Assembly (NCBI GenBank): GCA_001464815.1 | Contig: LNDW01000020.1 | Coordinates: 248,001 to 312,000 of the forward strand | From: Betaproteobacteria bacterium Ga0077527 | Lineage (GTDB): Bacteria; Pseudomonadota; Gammaproteobacteria; Burkholderiales; SG8-41 | Reading direction: 5' to 3' | Length of the DNA stretch: 64,000 nt | Shown: piece after piece, positions 1 through 7,037 of the stretch | How the letters are laid out: every line of letters starts with the position of its first letter | Numbering within the stretch: the stretch's first letter is position 1 | Program-made: the position numbers and the translations under genes | Notes under the pieces: generated by a model | Databases searched by the model: none | The model's input: only the letters and a program-made list of their open reading frames with translations | Told to the model about the DNA's origin: nothing

Positions 1-344
1 GGCTGCGCAAGCTGGCCGCGGCGCTGGTCAATATTGAAGCCACCGCAGACGGCTTTCGTTTGCAGCCGCGCCGAGCGCGTGAGGTCGCCGTGCTGGCACC
101 GCAGCTGGATGGTGATGCGGGCGCGCTGCTGGCCCTGCTCTCGGATGGCGCAGCCTGGTCGACTTCTGCGCTGGCGCTGGCACTCGGTGCAAGCCAGCGC
201 GGCGTGCAGCGCGCGCTGGCTGCGCTCGAGGCTGCGGGTCAGGCCCGTGCCATCGGCAAGGGCCGCGCGCAGCGCTGGCTGGCGCCGCCGCTGGCCGATT
301 TCACGACAATCTTGTTACTCCCTGCTGCGCTGCCGCTTGCGTAG
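1..344 (+). CDS. C-terminal part of a winged-helix DNA-binding protein
   Basis: The third frame is open from the window edge to a TAG stop at 342-344, so this is the 3' end of a gene that starts outside the window. The visible ~113 residues contain a winged-helix-like stretch, with a helix pair around LALGASQRGVQRALAALEAA followed by a basic turn (GKGRAQRW), and end in a short hydrophobic tail. It lies 53 bases before an SRPBCC gene and a beta-propeller gene on the same strand, so it is probably their regulator. The N-terminal domain is unseen, so no finer family is given. Confidence 0.6.
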   Translation, partial: LRKLAAALVNIEATADGFRLQPRRAREVAVLAPQLDGDAGALLALLSDGAAWSTSALALALGASQRGVQRALAALEAAGQARAIGKGRAQRWLAPPLADFTTILLLPAALPLA

Positions 345-397
345 TCTTGCGCCGTGACCAACACGCAAGGCCGCATGACGGCAGAAAGGATTCATCG

Positions 398-853
398 ATG
401 GACATCCTGCACAGGGTCGGCATCAAGGCCTCCCCGCAAAAGGTTTACGCGGCACTGGCCACGCGCCATGGGCTTGCCGGCTGGTGGACGCGCGACACCG
501 AAGGCGACGGCAGTCGCGTTGGCGGCGCGCTGAAATTCCGTTTTCACAATCCCGCCGGCGCGGAAATCGGCGACTTCGACATGAAGGTCGCCGAACTGGC
601 GCCCACGCGCATTGTGTGGTCGGTGAACGGCGGGCCCGAAGAATGGATCGGCACCACCATCCGCTGGGAGCTAAAACAGGAAGAGGATTACGTGATCGTG
701 CTGTTCCGGCACGAGGGCTGGAAAGAGGCGGCGAAATTCATGCACCATTGCAGCACCAAGTGGGCGCTGTTCCTGATGAGCCTGAAGTCGCTCGCGGAAA
801 CCGGCAAGGGCGCGCCCAGCCCGCATGACGTGAAGATCGATAACTGGAACTGA
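398..853 (+). CDS. SRPBCC (AHSA1/START-like) domain protein
   Basis: A 151-residue cytosolic protein with the AHSA1-type START fold: an N-terminal strand (MDILHRVGIKASPQKVYAAL), the LAGWWT segment after helix 1, and the C-terminal long helix around WALFLMSLKSLAETGKG. The family binds hydrophobic ligands or acts as a stress or co-chaperone factor; the substrate is not predictable here. The ATG at 398 is preferred to an upstream in-frame codon at 347 because AGAAAGGA lies 7 bases before it and the family starts at this residue. It sits between a winged-helix gene and a beta-propeller gene and is probably co-transcribed with them. Confidence 0.85.
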   Translation: MDILHRVGIKASPQKVYAALATRHGLAGWWTRDTEGDGSRVGGALKFRFHNPAGAEIGDFDMKVAELAPTRIVWSVNGGPEEWIGTTIRWELKQEEDYVIVLFRHEGWKEAAKFMHHCSTKWALFLMSLKSLAETGKGAPSPHDVKIDNWN

Positions 854-930
854 GAAAGCCTGACAAATTGGTGCTCTCGAAGCCTCTCCGCTTCAACACA
901 AATGCCTCCTTGAACCCGCCCCTCACCCCA

Positions 931-956
931 CCCTCTCCCCGCAAGCGGGGCGAGGG
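931..956. repeat. GC-rich palindromic intergenic repeat
   Basis: A 12-base arm (CCCTCTCCCCGC), an AA loop and a nearly perfect complementary arm (GCGGGGCGAGGG, one mismatch) form a strong hairpin. Together with the preceding CCCCTCACCCCA it resembles a palindromic intergenic repeat common in GC-rich Proteobacteria. It lies 77 bases after the SRPBCC stop and 24 bases before the beta-propeller start, so it may attenuate transcription between them or protect mRNA. Only one copy is in this window. Confidence 0.6.
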
Positions 957-980
957 AGAAAACAGACTGAGGACATCGCC

Positions 981-1640
981 ATGACTAAAAGCCATACCAC
1001 CCCGCAATCCACGTCGGCGGAAATCGTCCGCGAATACGGCCCCTTCGCCGGTTCGGAACGCATCCATGGTGTATCGCATGACGGCCGCCATGTCTGGGCA
1101 GCCACTGACAACGGACTGGTGGCCTTTGATCCCGCCAGCGGCGACATCACGCAGCGGATCGAACGACCCAGCGACGCCGGCACCGCCTTTGACGGCAAAC
1201 ACCTCTACCAGATCGCGGAGTCGCGCATCGACAAGATCGATCCCACCAGCGGCAAAGTGCTGGCGTCGATCCCCGCACCCGGCAAGGGCAATGACTCGGG
1301 GCTCGCCTGGGCCGAAGGCAGTCTGTGGGTGGGCCAGTATCGCAACCGGAAAATTTTCCAGATCAATCCGGAAACCGGCGCGGTAATCCGCAGCATCGAA
1401 TCCAACCGCTTCGTCACCGGCGTGACCTGGGTCGATGGCGAGTTGTGGCACGGCACCTGGGAAGGCGACGACAGCGACATCAGGCGCATCGATCCGCAGA
1501 GCGGCGCGGTGCTGGAACAACTGGAAATGCCCACGGGTGTCGGCGTCAGCGGACTCGAGTCCGATGGCAAGGGCCTGTTTTATGCGGGTGGCGGTGGCAG
1601 TGGCCGGGTGCGCTCGGTGCGGCGGCCAAAACGTACTTGA
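981..1640 (+). CDS. Beta-propeller protein (Vgb / glutamine-cyclotransferase-like repeats)
   Basis: A 219-residue protein made of repeated blades with the pattern 'W-x-A/V-G...I-D-P-x-S/T-G-x-V' (for example DNGLVAFDPASGDI, ESRIDKIDPTSGKV, RKIFQINPETGAVI, SDIRRIDPQSGAVL). This is typical of YncE/Vgb- and glutaminyl-cyclotransferase-like propellers. No signal peptide is apparent, so it is probably cytosolic. Proteins of this type occur next to SRPBCC genes, as here, but no reaction can be assigned. The start at 981 follows GGACATCGCC with a modest AGGA ribosome site. Confidence 0.75.
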   Translation: MTKSHTTPQSTSAEIVREYGPFAGSERIHGVSHDGRHVWAATDNGLVAFDPASGDITQRIERPSDAGTAFDGKHLYQIAESRIDKIDPTSGKVLASIPAPGKGNDSGLAWAEGSLWVGQYRNRKIFQINPETGAVIRSIESNRFVTGVTWVDGELWHGTWEGDDSDIRRIDPQSGAVLEQLEMPTGVGVSGLESDGKGLFYAGGGGSGRVRSVRRPKRT

Positions 1641-1670
1641 TCAACCATGCCTCACCACCGGAAAAGCATA

Positions 1671-1699
1671 CTGTCATCCCGCTGACATCAGTCTGTAAT
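1671..1699 (+). promoter_or_regulatory. Pho-box-like triple repeat (putative PhoB site)
   Basis: Three heptamers lie on the same strand with exact 11-base spacing: CTGTCAT at 1671-1677, CTGACAT at 1682-1688 and CTGTAAT at 1693-1699. The PhoB consensus is two CTGTCAT-like heptamers separated by 4 bases, so this matches one and a half to two Pho boxes in tandem. It is 46 bases upstream of the 96-residue orphan gene, in the right orientation for an activator site. A good -10 box is not obvious. The match is seen directly; binding by PhoB is inferred. Confidence 0.6.
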
Positions 1700-1745
1700 A
1701 CGAAAGACGTTGACTCGGATTCTCCCCAACCGGAAGGATCCGAAG

Positions 1746-2036
1746 ATGACCAACACCATCCACAACGCCGCACTGATAGATGCCGAGACCGGCGGCAGTG
1801 AAAACTACCAGTTCATGGCCGAAGCCGACCTGTTTGCACATCCCGCAGTCAGCATTGTCGAACGCTTCATCCATCACCTCGAGTCCAGCGGCAGGCTGAA
1901 CAGCCCGGCCAGTTACCAGCTCGACTCCGCGGTGAAGAAAAAGAATGACCAGTTCGTGCTCGCCACCGGCTCGCTGATGCTGGCAAAAGGTGAAATCCCC
2001 TTCCTGCTGATGATTTCAGCAAGCCGGGGCGCCTGA
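1746..2036 (+). CDS. Small protein of unknown function behind a Pho box
   Basis: A 96-residue protein whose family I do not recognise. It has no signal peptide or membrane segment, an acidic first half, a probable amphipathic helix around HPAVSIVERFIHHLESSG, then KKKNDQFVL and a short hydrophobic C-terminus (GEIPFLLMISASRGA). The ATG at 1746 is preceded by GGAAGG at a workable distance; an upstream in-frame codon at 1710 has no ribosome site. The triple Pho-box-like repeat just upstream suggests induction under phosphate limitation. It converges with the MerT-like gene, whose stop is 11 bases away. Confidence 0.65.
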   Translation: MTNTIHNAALIDAETGGSENYQFMAEADLFAHPAVSIVERFIHHLESSGRLNSPASYQLDSAVKKKNDQFVLATGSLMLAKGEIPFLLMISASRGA

Positions 2037-2046
2037 ACGCCCACGT

Positions 2047-2430
2047 TCAAAAACTGATCCACGTCGCAACAAACGCAAAGAACGCGCCAATCAGAAAAAT
2101 CGCCACTGAAAGCCCATACACCCGCAGCGAAAACCTGCGGGTGCGCATGCAGGCCGCTGCCAGTGCAGGATCCGCGGGACAAGGCAGGCTGCGCGCGCGC
2201 CACTGCATCACACCGGCAAGAACCAGCATCACCGCCGCGCCGCTGAATACCGCCGCCTTGTATTCCGACAGCCAGACCAGTTGCGGCACCACGGCGATCA
2301 ATGAGGACAACGCTGCCCCCGCGCCAATCGTCACCAGCAGTGCCGGCAGCGCGCAGCACACCAGGGTGCCACCGCTGACCAGCAGCGACAGCACCGAGGT
2401 GGCTTTGCTTTTGATCAACGCATCGGTCAT
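2047..2430 (-). CDS. MerT-like inner-membrane metal transporter
   Basis: A 127-residue membrane protein with three predicted transmembrane helices. The first helix carries a vicinal Cys pair (TLVCCALPALLV), as in MerT-type mercuric ion transporters. A cytoplasmic loop before the third helix has two more cysteines (LPCPADPALAAACM), matching the MerT loop layout. It overlaps the upstream MerP-like gene by 4 bases (ATGA), so the two are translationally coupled. In Mer systems MerP passes metal from the periplasm to MerT. No merA or merR is nearby, so the metal may not be mercury. Confidence 0.75.
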   Translation of the reverse strand: MTDALIKSKATSVLSLLVSGGTLVCCALPALLVTIGAGAALSSLIAVVPQLVWLSEYKAAVFSGAAVMLVLAGVMQWRARSLPCPADPALAAACMRTRRFSLRVYGLSVAIFLIGAFFAFVATWISF

Positions 2431-2780
2431 TTCCGTCCGACCTTGACTGCGGCCCTGATCTGCTCCACGGTGCTGCCGACGGTTTCGATGCGGCTCACGT
2501 CATAGCCGGCGTCCTTGATCAGGTCGCGCACGGTGTCGGTCGACAGCACCTGCCCCTCCTTCAGTTCGACGGCCACCACCTTGTTCTTGAGATCGACGTA
2601 GACCTCTTTGGTCTGTGTCAGCGAGCGCATCTTTTTCTCGATGCCCTGGGCGCAGAACGCGCAGACCATGCCGTTGACTTCGGCACGGATGGTCTGCACC
2701 GCGGCGTGCGCAACGCCGCCAAGCAGGCCGGCTGACAGCGACACGATGATGAACAATGATTTGATGAGTGAACGGTTCAT
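2427..2780 (-). CDS. MerP-like periplasmic heavy-metal-binding protein
   Basis: A 117-residue protein with a signal peptide (MNRSLIKSLFIIVSLSAGLLG, cleavage near AHA) and one heavy-metal-associated domain. The metal loop reads NGMVCAFCAQGIEKKM, i.e. GMxCxxC, the MerP/Atx1-type pair of thiolates. It probably picks up a soft metal ion in the periplasm for the MerT-like partner, with which it overlaps by 4 bases. The ATG at 2780 is chosen over an in-frame codon at 2942 because AAAGGA precedes it and the signal peptide begins there. Confidence 0.85.
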   Translation of the reverse strand: MNRSLIKSLFIIVSLSAGLLGGVAHAAVQTIRAEVNGMVCAFCAQGIEKKMRSLTQTKEVYVDLKNKVVAVELKEGQVLSTDTVRDLIKDAGYDVSRIETVGSTVEQIRAAVKVGRK

Positions 2781-2791
2781 GGTGAGTCCTT

Positions 2792-3439
2792 TCAGAATAT
2801 GTGCATGAAATTGAAGCGGAATTGCCGCGAATTGTTGATGCCGGCCTCGACGAAATAACCCTTGTTGATCAGGCGCAGCATCGGCGTGATCTCGGTCTTG
2901 TCGGAGAGGTCGTTCATGCGGCGCGCCTCGACGATCAGCCACGGCTGCGTCTCCTCGTAGTCGACTTCGTAGAACGAGAAGCCGGCGCGTACGGAGCCGT
3001 AATCATGGTTGAGGCCGCTGGCGCGATACAGCCGCGCGGTTGCGGCGACGTAGAAGCGGGTGGTTTCGTAGTCGAGCTGGATGCCCGGTGACAGCAGCGT
3101 GCGGGCGCCTGAAAAATCGTTGCCCTCGACACTGCCGGCCCCGGCCAGAAACCAGACATTGGCCTGCGAGTTTTTGCTGTTCCAGCGCTGCAGCAGCCGG
3201 GTATAGGTCAGCTCCGCCACATCGCGCCGCCGGGTCTTGTCATCGGAGCGCATGTACAGCGCGCCGACACCGACCGCATCCCGCGGCGTGACCGCGTAAT
3301 TGACCCAGGCCTCGCGCCAGTTCGGGCCAAAGTCGCCCATCGCCATCCATGAATCCTTGAAACCCATGGGGCCGGCCTGCGCCGCACAGCTGGCTGCGGC
3401 AAGTAATACCGCGAGCCATAGCCTCAACGTAAATCTCAT
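2792..3439 (-). CDS. Exported, barrel-like outer-membrane protein of unknown function
   Basis: A 215-residue protein with a clear signal peptide ending in AAQA. The mature part has alternating hydrophobic/polar strands (for example FYVAATARLYRASG, GSVRAGFSFYEVDY, TPMLRLINKGYFVEAG) and ends in FMHIF. The terminal Phe and strand pattern suggest a small outer-membrane beta barrel of 8-10 strands. The ATG at 3439 has GGAGG 5 bases upstream; a GTG at 3445 overlaps that site and is less likely. It lies 11 bases before the MerP-like gene, which suggests a role in metal passage or sensing. No named family is recognised. Confidence 0.7.
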   Translation of the reverse strand: MRFTLRLWLAVLLAAASCAAQAGPMGFKDSWMAMGDFGPNWREAWVNYAVTPRDAVGVGALYMRSDDKTRRRDVAELTYTRLLQRWNSKNSQANVWFLAGAGSVEGNDFSGARTLLSPGIQLDYETTRFYVAATARLYRASGLNHDYGSVRAGFSFYEVDYEETQPWLIVEARRMNDLSDKTEITPMLRLINKGYFVEAGINNSRQFRFNFMHIF

Positions 3440-3500
3440 AAACACCTCCGGGCGTATGTTAAAGCCGGTTCATCGTGAACCAGCCGGTGCTGCCGAACGC

Positions 3501-3884
3501 TCAGGCGATGTTGCAGGGCGGGCGCTGCAGGCCCTCGGGATAGAAGGAGGTGAAACGGATCACAGCAGGCGGCCCGGTAAGTTGGTTGCGCTGTTCGAAC
3601 AAGGGTTTGTGCTGGCCGTCGAAGGCAAGGCCGCACATCATGCAGGCGGCAGAGGATGCGCAGCAGGCACTGTCGGATGGGCCGGACAGCGGCTGTCCTG
3701 CATCGTCACCGGCCGGAACAGCCATCACCGCGCCATGCATGCAGGGTGCCGGCTCAGCGGCAGCAACGGAAACCGCGGCCTCAGCCGAAGCCCGCGCATG
3801 CGGACAAGCCATGACCACGGCCGTTGCCTGCATCGGCAACAGCACCAGCAGCAGGCTGGTAACGAACCGTGAGCATGATTTCAT
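3501..3884 (-). CDS. Cys/His/Met-rich exported small protein (DUF2946-like)
   Basis: About 127 residues with a signal peptide (MKSCSRFVTSLLLVLLPMQA) and many soft-metal ligands: ACPHARA, CMHGAVM and a cluster CCASSAACMMCGLAF. This resembles short exported proteins found with copper or other metal genes, loosely DUF2946-like. It is the first gene of the minus-strand set ahead of the barrel-like, MerP-like and MerT-like genes. A GTG at 3920 has AGGAG 4 bases upstream and would add 12 residues, so the start is uncertain. Confidence 0.6.
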   Translation of the reverse strand: MKSCSRFVTSLLLVLLPMQATAVVMACPHARASAEAAVSVAAAEPAPCMHGAVMAVPAGDDAGQPLSGPSDSACCASSAACMMCGLAFDGQHKPLFEQRNQLTGPPAVIRFTSFYPEGLQRPPCNIA

Positions 3885-4319
3885 GGGCGCCAAAGCATCC
3901 GCTAAAGAAATTCTTGTCACTATACTCCTGCCAAAACCTTGCGTTCAGGCCAGGCTGTGCGGTGTGGCTTCATTTAGCAAACGCGGGATGCCTGATCCCC
4001 GTCGTCATTTCGCATTGCCCCCGCTATCACGCTGATCGTCCTGCAGGTTCGCGCCCCGGCAAACACTACGACCCGGAAGTGGTCGCGGCCTGCCTGCGGC
4101 TGTGCCGCGAGCGCGGCTACCGAATCCCGGTCTGAACGGCGCTGACATCGTCAGCAGTCATCTCGCTCGCGCATCAACCGCACCGGCACGGTGCGCGCGC
4201 ACCAGTTCAGCGCCCCGACCCGGGCACATGATCCCGATGCGGGGATAAAAGCCGCCTGTGCCGGCATGGTGCGGTATTTGCTAACTAGCGGTGCCGTCCC
4301 GGCGATAACAACAAGCAAC
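3885..4319. other. Long intergenic region upstream of the glutaminase gene
   Basis: About 435 bases with no intact gene. It holds the putative HD-GYP gene fragment described separately (4028-4135). The rest, 4136-4319, shows no recognisable coding or repeat structure and probably carries the glutaminase promoter, since that gene has no upstream partner on its strand. I see no convincing -35/-10 pair. Confidence 0.4.
4028..4135 (+). pseudogene. C-terminal remnant of an HD-GYP-type phosphodiesterase
   Basis: The reading frame ending at the TGA at 4133-4135 encodes GKHYDPEVVAACLRLCRERG followed by YRIPV. This is the characteristic tail of HD-GYP cyclic-di-GMP phosphodiesterase domains, where the last helix reads roughly (H)FDP-x-VV-x-A(C/F)L. 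The upstream ~50 codons of the same frame show no HD or GYP motif. Only the tail survives, which suggests a deletion scar. The call rests on this short match alone. Confidence 0.45.
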
Positions 4320-6161
4320 ATGACCGACCTCTCCTCCATACAGCCGCGCTCCCCGATCGAGCTCTACCTGAAGGATCTGCACGAGCGCCATCTCAACTTC
4401 CGCGAAGGCCAGGTGGCGGACTACATCCCCGAGCTGGCCGGGGCAGACCCGGACTGGTTCGGCATCAGCATCGTCACCCGCGATGGCCATGTCTATGAAG
4501 TCGGCGACACCCGCCAGCCCTTCACCATCCAGTCGGTATCGAAGGCCATCACCTACGGCCTCGCCCTCGAAGACCGCGGTGAGAGCCTGATGCTCTCGCG
4601 CATCAGCGTCGAACCCTCCGGCGATGCATTCAACGCGATCAGCCTGAAGGCGGATTCCGGAGCGCCTTTCAACCCGATGATCAATGCCGGCGCCATCGCC
4701 ACCTGCGGACAGGTGCTGGCGCGGGACGGGCTTTCGCGCATCGAGCGCATCCTGGCCTACCTTTCCGCCTGCGCGGGCCGCAGGCTCGACATTGACGAGA
4801 AGGTCTACCGCTCCGAAAGCGACACCGGTCACCGCAACCGCGCCATCGGCTGGATGCTGCGCAACTTCGGCATCATCGACGAGGAGCCGACCGACATCCT
4901 CGAGACCTATTTCCGCCAGTGCGCGATTCGCGTCACCTGCCGCGACCTCGCGATGATCGGCGCGACGCTGGCCAACAGCGGCCGCAACCCGCTCACGCAC
5001 GAGCAGGCCATCGACCCCGAGTTCGTCGACAACATCCTGTCGGTGATGTCGAGCTGCGGCATGTACGACTACTCGGGCGAGTGGCTGTACCGCGTCGGCC
5101 TTCCGGCCAAGAGCGGCGTCGGCGGCGGCGTGCTGGCGGTGCTGCCCGGACAGCTCGGCATCGGAATCTTCTCGCCCCCCCTCGACACGCAGGGCAACAG
5201 CGCGCGCGGAATCCGCGTCTGCGCCGACCTCTCGCGCGATCTGGCACTGCATCTCTTCGCGCCGGGGGCGGCGCCGGTCAACGCGCTGCGCCTGTCCTAC
5301 GACGGCGGCCAGGTGGCCTCGCGCCGGCACCGCGCGAAAAAACTGCACGACCTGCTGCGCGGCAAGGGCCATCGCATCCGCGTCGTCGAGCTGCAGGGTG
5401 AACTGAACTTCCCCGCCTTCGAGCCGGTGATCCGCTTCGTGCTGAAGCAGGCACCGTACTGCCGCCATGTGGTGCTCAACCTGCGCCACGTCGCCAACAT
5501 CGACAAGGTGGCGCTGAAGCTGATTCTTGACCTGCGGCGCAGGCTCGCCGAAGCGGGCGTCGACATGGTGCTCTGCAATGCCGGGCTGTTCGCCGATGAC
5601 ATGATCGAGCAGGGCATCGGCCGCGAGGCCCTGTTCGTCGATGACGATGCGGCACTCGAACACTGCGAGAACGCCCTGCTCGCCAGCCTGACCGGGACGG
5701 TTGAACCGGGCACCACGCGAGTGCCGCTCGCCGAGAGCACGCTGCTCGCCGGCATCGACCCGGCGGACATCGAATGGCTGGATCGCCGCATGCCGGAGCA
5801 CCGCGCTCGGGCCGGGGAACATGTGATCCGCGCCGGGGAGGCCGGCGACAGCCTCTCCGTGCTGATCGAGGGATCGGTCGGTGTCTATCTGCCGTCGCCG
5901 ACCGGCGGCAAACCGAAACGCCTCGAGGTGTTCGACGCCGGCCGCAGTTTCGGTGAAATCAGCCTGCTTGACGGCTCGGAACGCTCGGCTGACGTGATCG
6001 CCCTCGAACCCATCTGCTACCGGGTGCTGGATCTGGCGCTGTTCGAACAGCTGGGCAGCGAACGGCCGGCGCTCAAACTGAAACTGCTGGAACAGCTCTG
6101 CCGCCAGCTGTCGGGCAACCTGCGCAAGGCCAATATCGAGATCGCGGCGTTCCGGGAATAA
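4320..6161 (+). CDS. glsA: Glutaminase fused to STAS and cyclic-nucleotide-binding domains
   Basis: A 613-residue, three-domain protein. Residues ~10-313 are a serine-type glutaminase (L-glutamine to L-glutamate and ammonia) with the SxxK nucleophile pair in TIQSVSK (S72, K75), a MINAGAI loop and the GVGGGV turn. Residues ~350-447 form a STAS domain (VVELQGELNFP...VVLNLRHVANIDK). Residues ~490-605 form a cNMP-binding domain (GEHVIRAGEAGDSLSVLIEG, then FGEISLLDGSERSADV). Bare bacterial glutaminases are about 300 residues, so the tail is an added regulatory module, possibly sensing a cyclic nucleotide. The ATG at 4320 fits the family N-terminus; earlier in-frame codons would add 43 atypical residues. 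Confidence 0.92.
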   Translation: MTDLSSIQPRSPIELYLKDLHERHLNFREGQVADYIPELAGADPDWFGISIVTRDGHVYEVGDTRQPFTIQSVSKAITYGLALEDRGESLMLSRISVEPSGDAFNAISLKADSGAPFNPMINAGAIATCGQVLARDGLSRIERILAYLSACAGRRLDIDEKVYRSESDTGHRNRAIGWMLRNFGIIDEEPTDILETYFRQCAIRVTCRDLAMIGATLANSGRNPLTHEQAIDPEFVDNILSVMSSCGMYDYSGEWLYRVGLPAKSGVGGGVLAVLPGQLGIGIFSPPLDTQGNSARGIRVCADLSRDLALHLFAPGAAPVNALRLSYDGGQVASRRHRAKKLHDLLRGKGHRIRVVELQGELNFPAFEPVIRFVLKQAPYCRHVVLNLRHVANIDKVALKLILDLRRRLAEAGVDMVLCNAGLFADDMIEQGIGREALFVDDDAALEHCENALLASLTGTVEPGTTRVPLAESTLLAGIDPADIEWLDRRMPEHRARAGEHVIRAGEAGDSLSVLIEGSVGVYLPSPTGGKPKRLEVFDAGRSFGEISLLDGSERSADVIALEPICYRVLDLALFEQLGSERPALKLKLLEQLCRQLSGNLRKANIEIAAFRE

Positions 6162-6193
6162 GCCGCCTGAAAAAACGCAGGAGCTGCGCCAGT

Positions 6194-6928
6194 TCAGCCG
6201 GCGGTTTTCCCCGCCAGCACTTCCGCCACGTGCAGCACCTGCGTCACGGCATCACCGCGGCGGCGCAGCCGGCCTTCGATGTTGAGCATGCAGCCGAGAT
6301 CGCCCAGCACCACCGCATCGGCGCCGCTGCCGGCGATGTTTTCGCATTTGCGCTCGGCAATATGCGAGGAAATGTCGCCATATTTGATGGCGAAGGTGCC
6401 GCCGAAGCCGCAGCACTGTTCACATTCATTCATCTCGCGCAGTTCAGCGCCTTCGATCTGCGCCAGCAGCGTACGCGGTTGCTGCTTGATGCCCAGCTCG
6501 CGCAATCCCGAGCAGGAATCATGATAAGTAATTGTTTTTATTGATGAATTTATTGCCGGTATATGGCGGACCACATTCACCAGAAAGTCGGTGAGTTCGT
6601 AAGTGCGGCCCGCCAGTGCCTCGACCGCGGCGCGTTCAGCCTCGGGAATGTCCCTGAGCAGCTCGGGATAGTGCGCGCGGATCATGCCGGCGCAGGAGCC
6701 GGAAGGCGCAACAACATAATCACAACCGGCAAACTCGCACGCCACCTTTCGCGCCAGCGTGATCGCCGAAGCACGGTCGCCGGAGTTGTAGCCGGGCTGG
6801 CCGCAGCAGGTTTGTGCCGACGGCACCACCACTTCGCAGCCCGCTGCTTCGAGCAACTGCAACGCCGCGAAGCCGATGCGCGGACGCATCAAGTCAACCA
6901 GGCAGGTCACGAACAGGCCGACTTTCAT
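6194..6928 (-). CDS. LutA/YkgE-like CCG-domain (Fe-S) protein
   Basis: A 244-residue cytosolic protein with two cysteine-rich CCG domains: TCCGQPGYNSG near residue 40 and QCCGFGGTFAIKYGD near residue 170, plus conserved C9 and YHDSCSGLRELGI. This is the family of LutA, YkgE and heterodisulfide-reductase/glycolate-oxidase iron-sulfur subunits. LutA works with LutB and LutC in L-lactate oxidation, but neither is next to it here, so it is an orphan in this window. Codons 130-138 (PAINSSIKT) lie in an AT-rich patch that matches the dispersed motif at 6524-6551. Confidence 0.85.
   Translation of the reverse strand: MKVGLFVTCLVDLMRPRIGFAALQLLEAAGCEVVVPSAQTCCGQPGYNSGDRASAITLARKVACEFAGCDYVVAPSGSCAGMIRAHYPELLRDIPEAERAAVEALAGRTYELTDFLVNVVRHIPAINSSIKTITYHDSCSGLRELGIKQQPRTLLAQIEGAELREMNECEQCCGFGGTFAIKYGDISSHIAERKCENIAGSGADAVVLGDLGCMLNIEGRLRRRGDAVTQVLHVAEVLAGKTAG
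6524..6551 (+). repeat. AT-rich dispersed motif, intragenic copy
   Basis: ATAAGT followed by A and the core ATTGTTTTTATTGAT, then GAATTT. It fits the family consensus built from the copies near 14.2, 16.85, 38.7, 45.4, 50.05 and 55.0 kb. It lies inside the lutA-like gene, antisense to it and in frame with it, which is striking in a gene otherwise well above 60% GC. Confidence 0.6.
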
Positions 6929-6947
6929 GACGATGAGCCCGGGGCGA

Positions 6948-7037
6948 TGACAAGGGCATGCTTGAAGCGAAGCAGTGATGAGCGCAGATCAACACCCGCG
7001 GGGGATTCACTCTGCGCTCTGCACCTGGCACTCATCA
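6948..7037. repeat. Head-plus-heptad repeat element, copy 1
   Basis: The conserved head runs 6948-6980 (begins TGACAAGGGC, contains CTTGAAGCGAAG, ends GTGATG). After 29 bases it is followed by four 7-base units at 7010-7037: CTCTGCG, CTCTGCA, CCTGGCA, CTCATCA. CAGTGATGAG in the head pairs perfectly with CTCATCACTG at 7031-7040, so the element can fold into a long hairpin. Its last heptad supplies the stop codon of the adjacent Bug gene. Related copies are at 15203-15394 and 41248-41339. Confidence 0.75.

Noticed and set aside
2047..2780. A classical mercury resistance (mer) operon
   Set aside because: No merA or merR is present and the neighbours are a barrel-like and a Cys/Met-rich protein; the metal is left open.
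4281..5822. A 513-codon open frame antisense to the glutaminase gene
   Set aside because: High GC leaves long open frames opposite real genes; the protein is low-complexity and Arg/Val/Asp-rich with no family match, and the plus-strand gene is clear.
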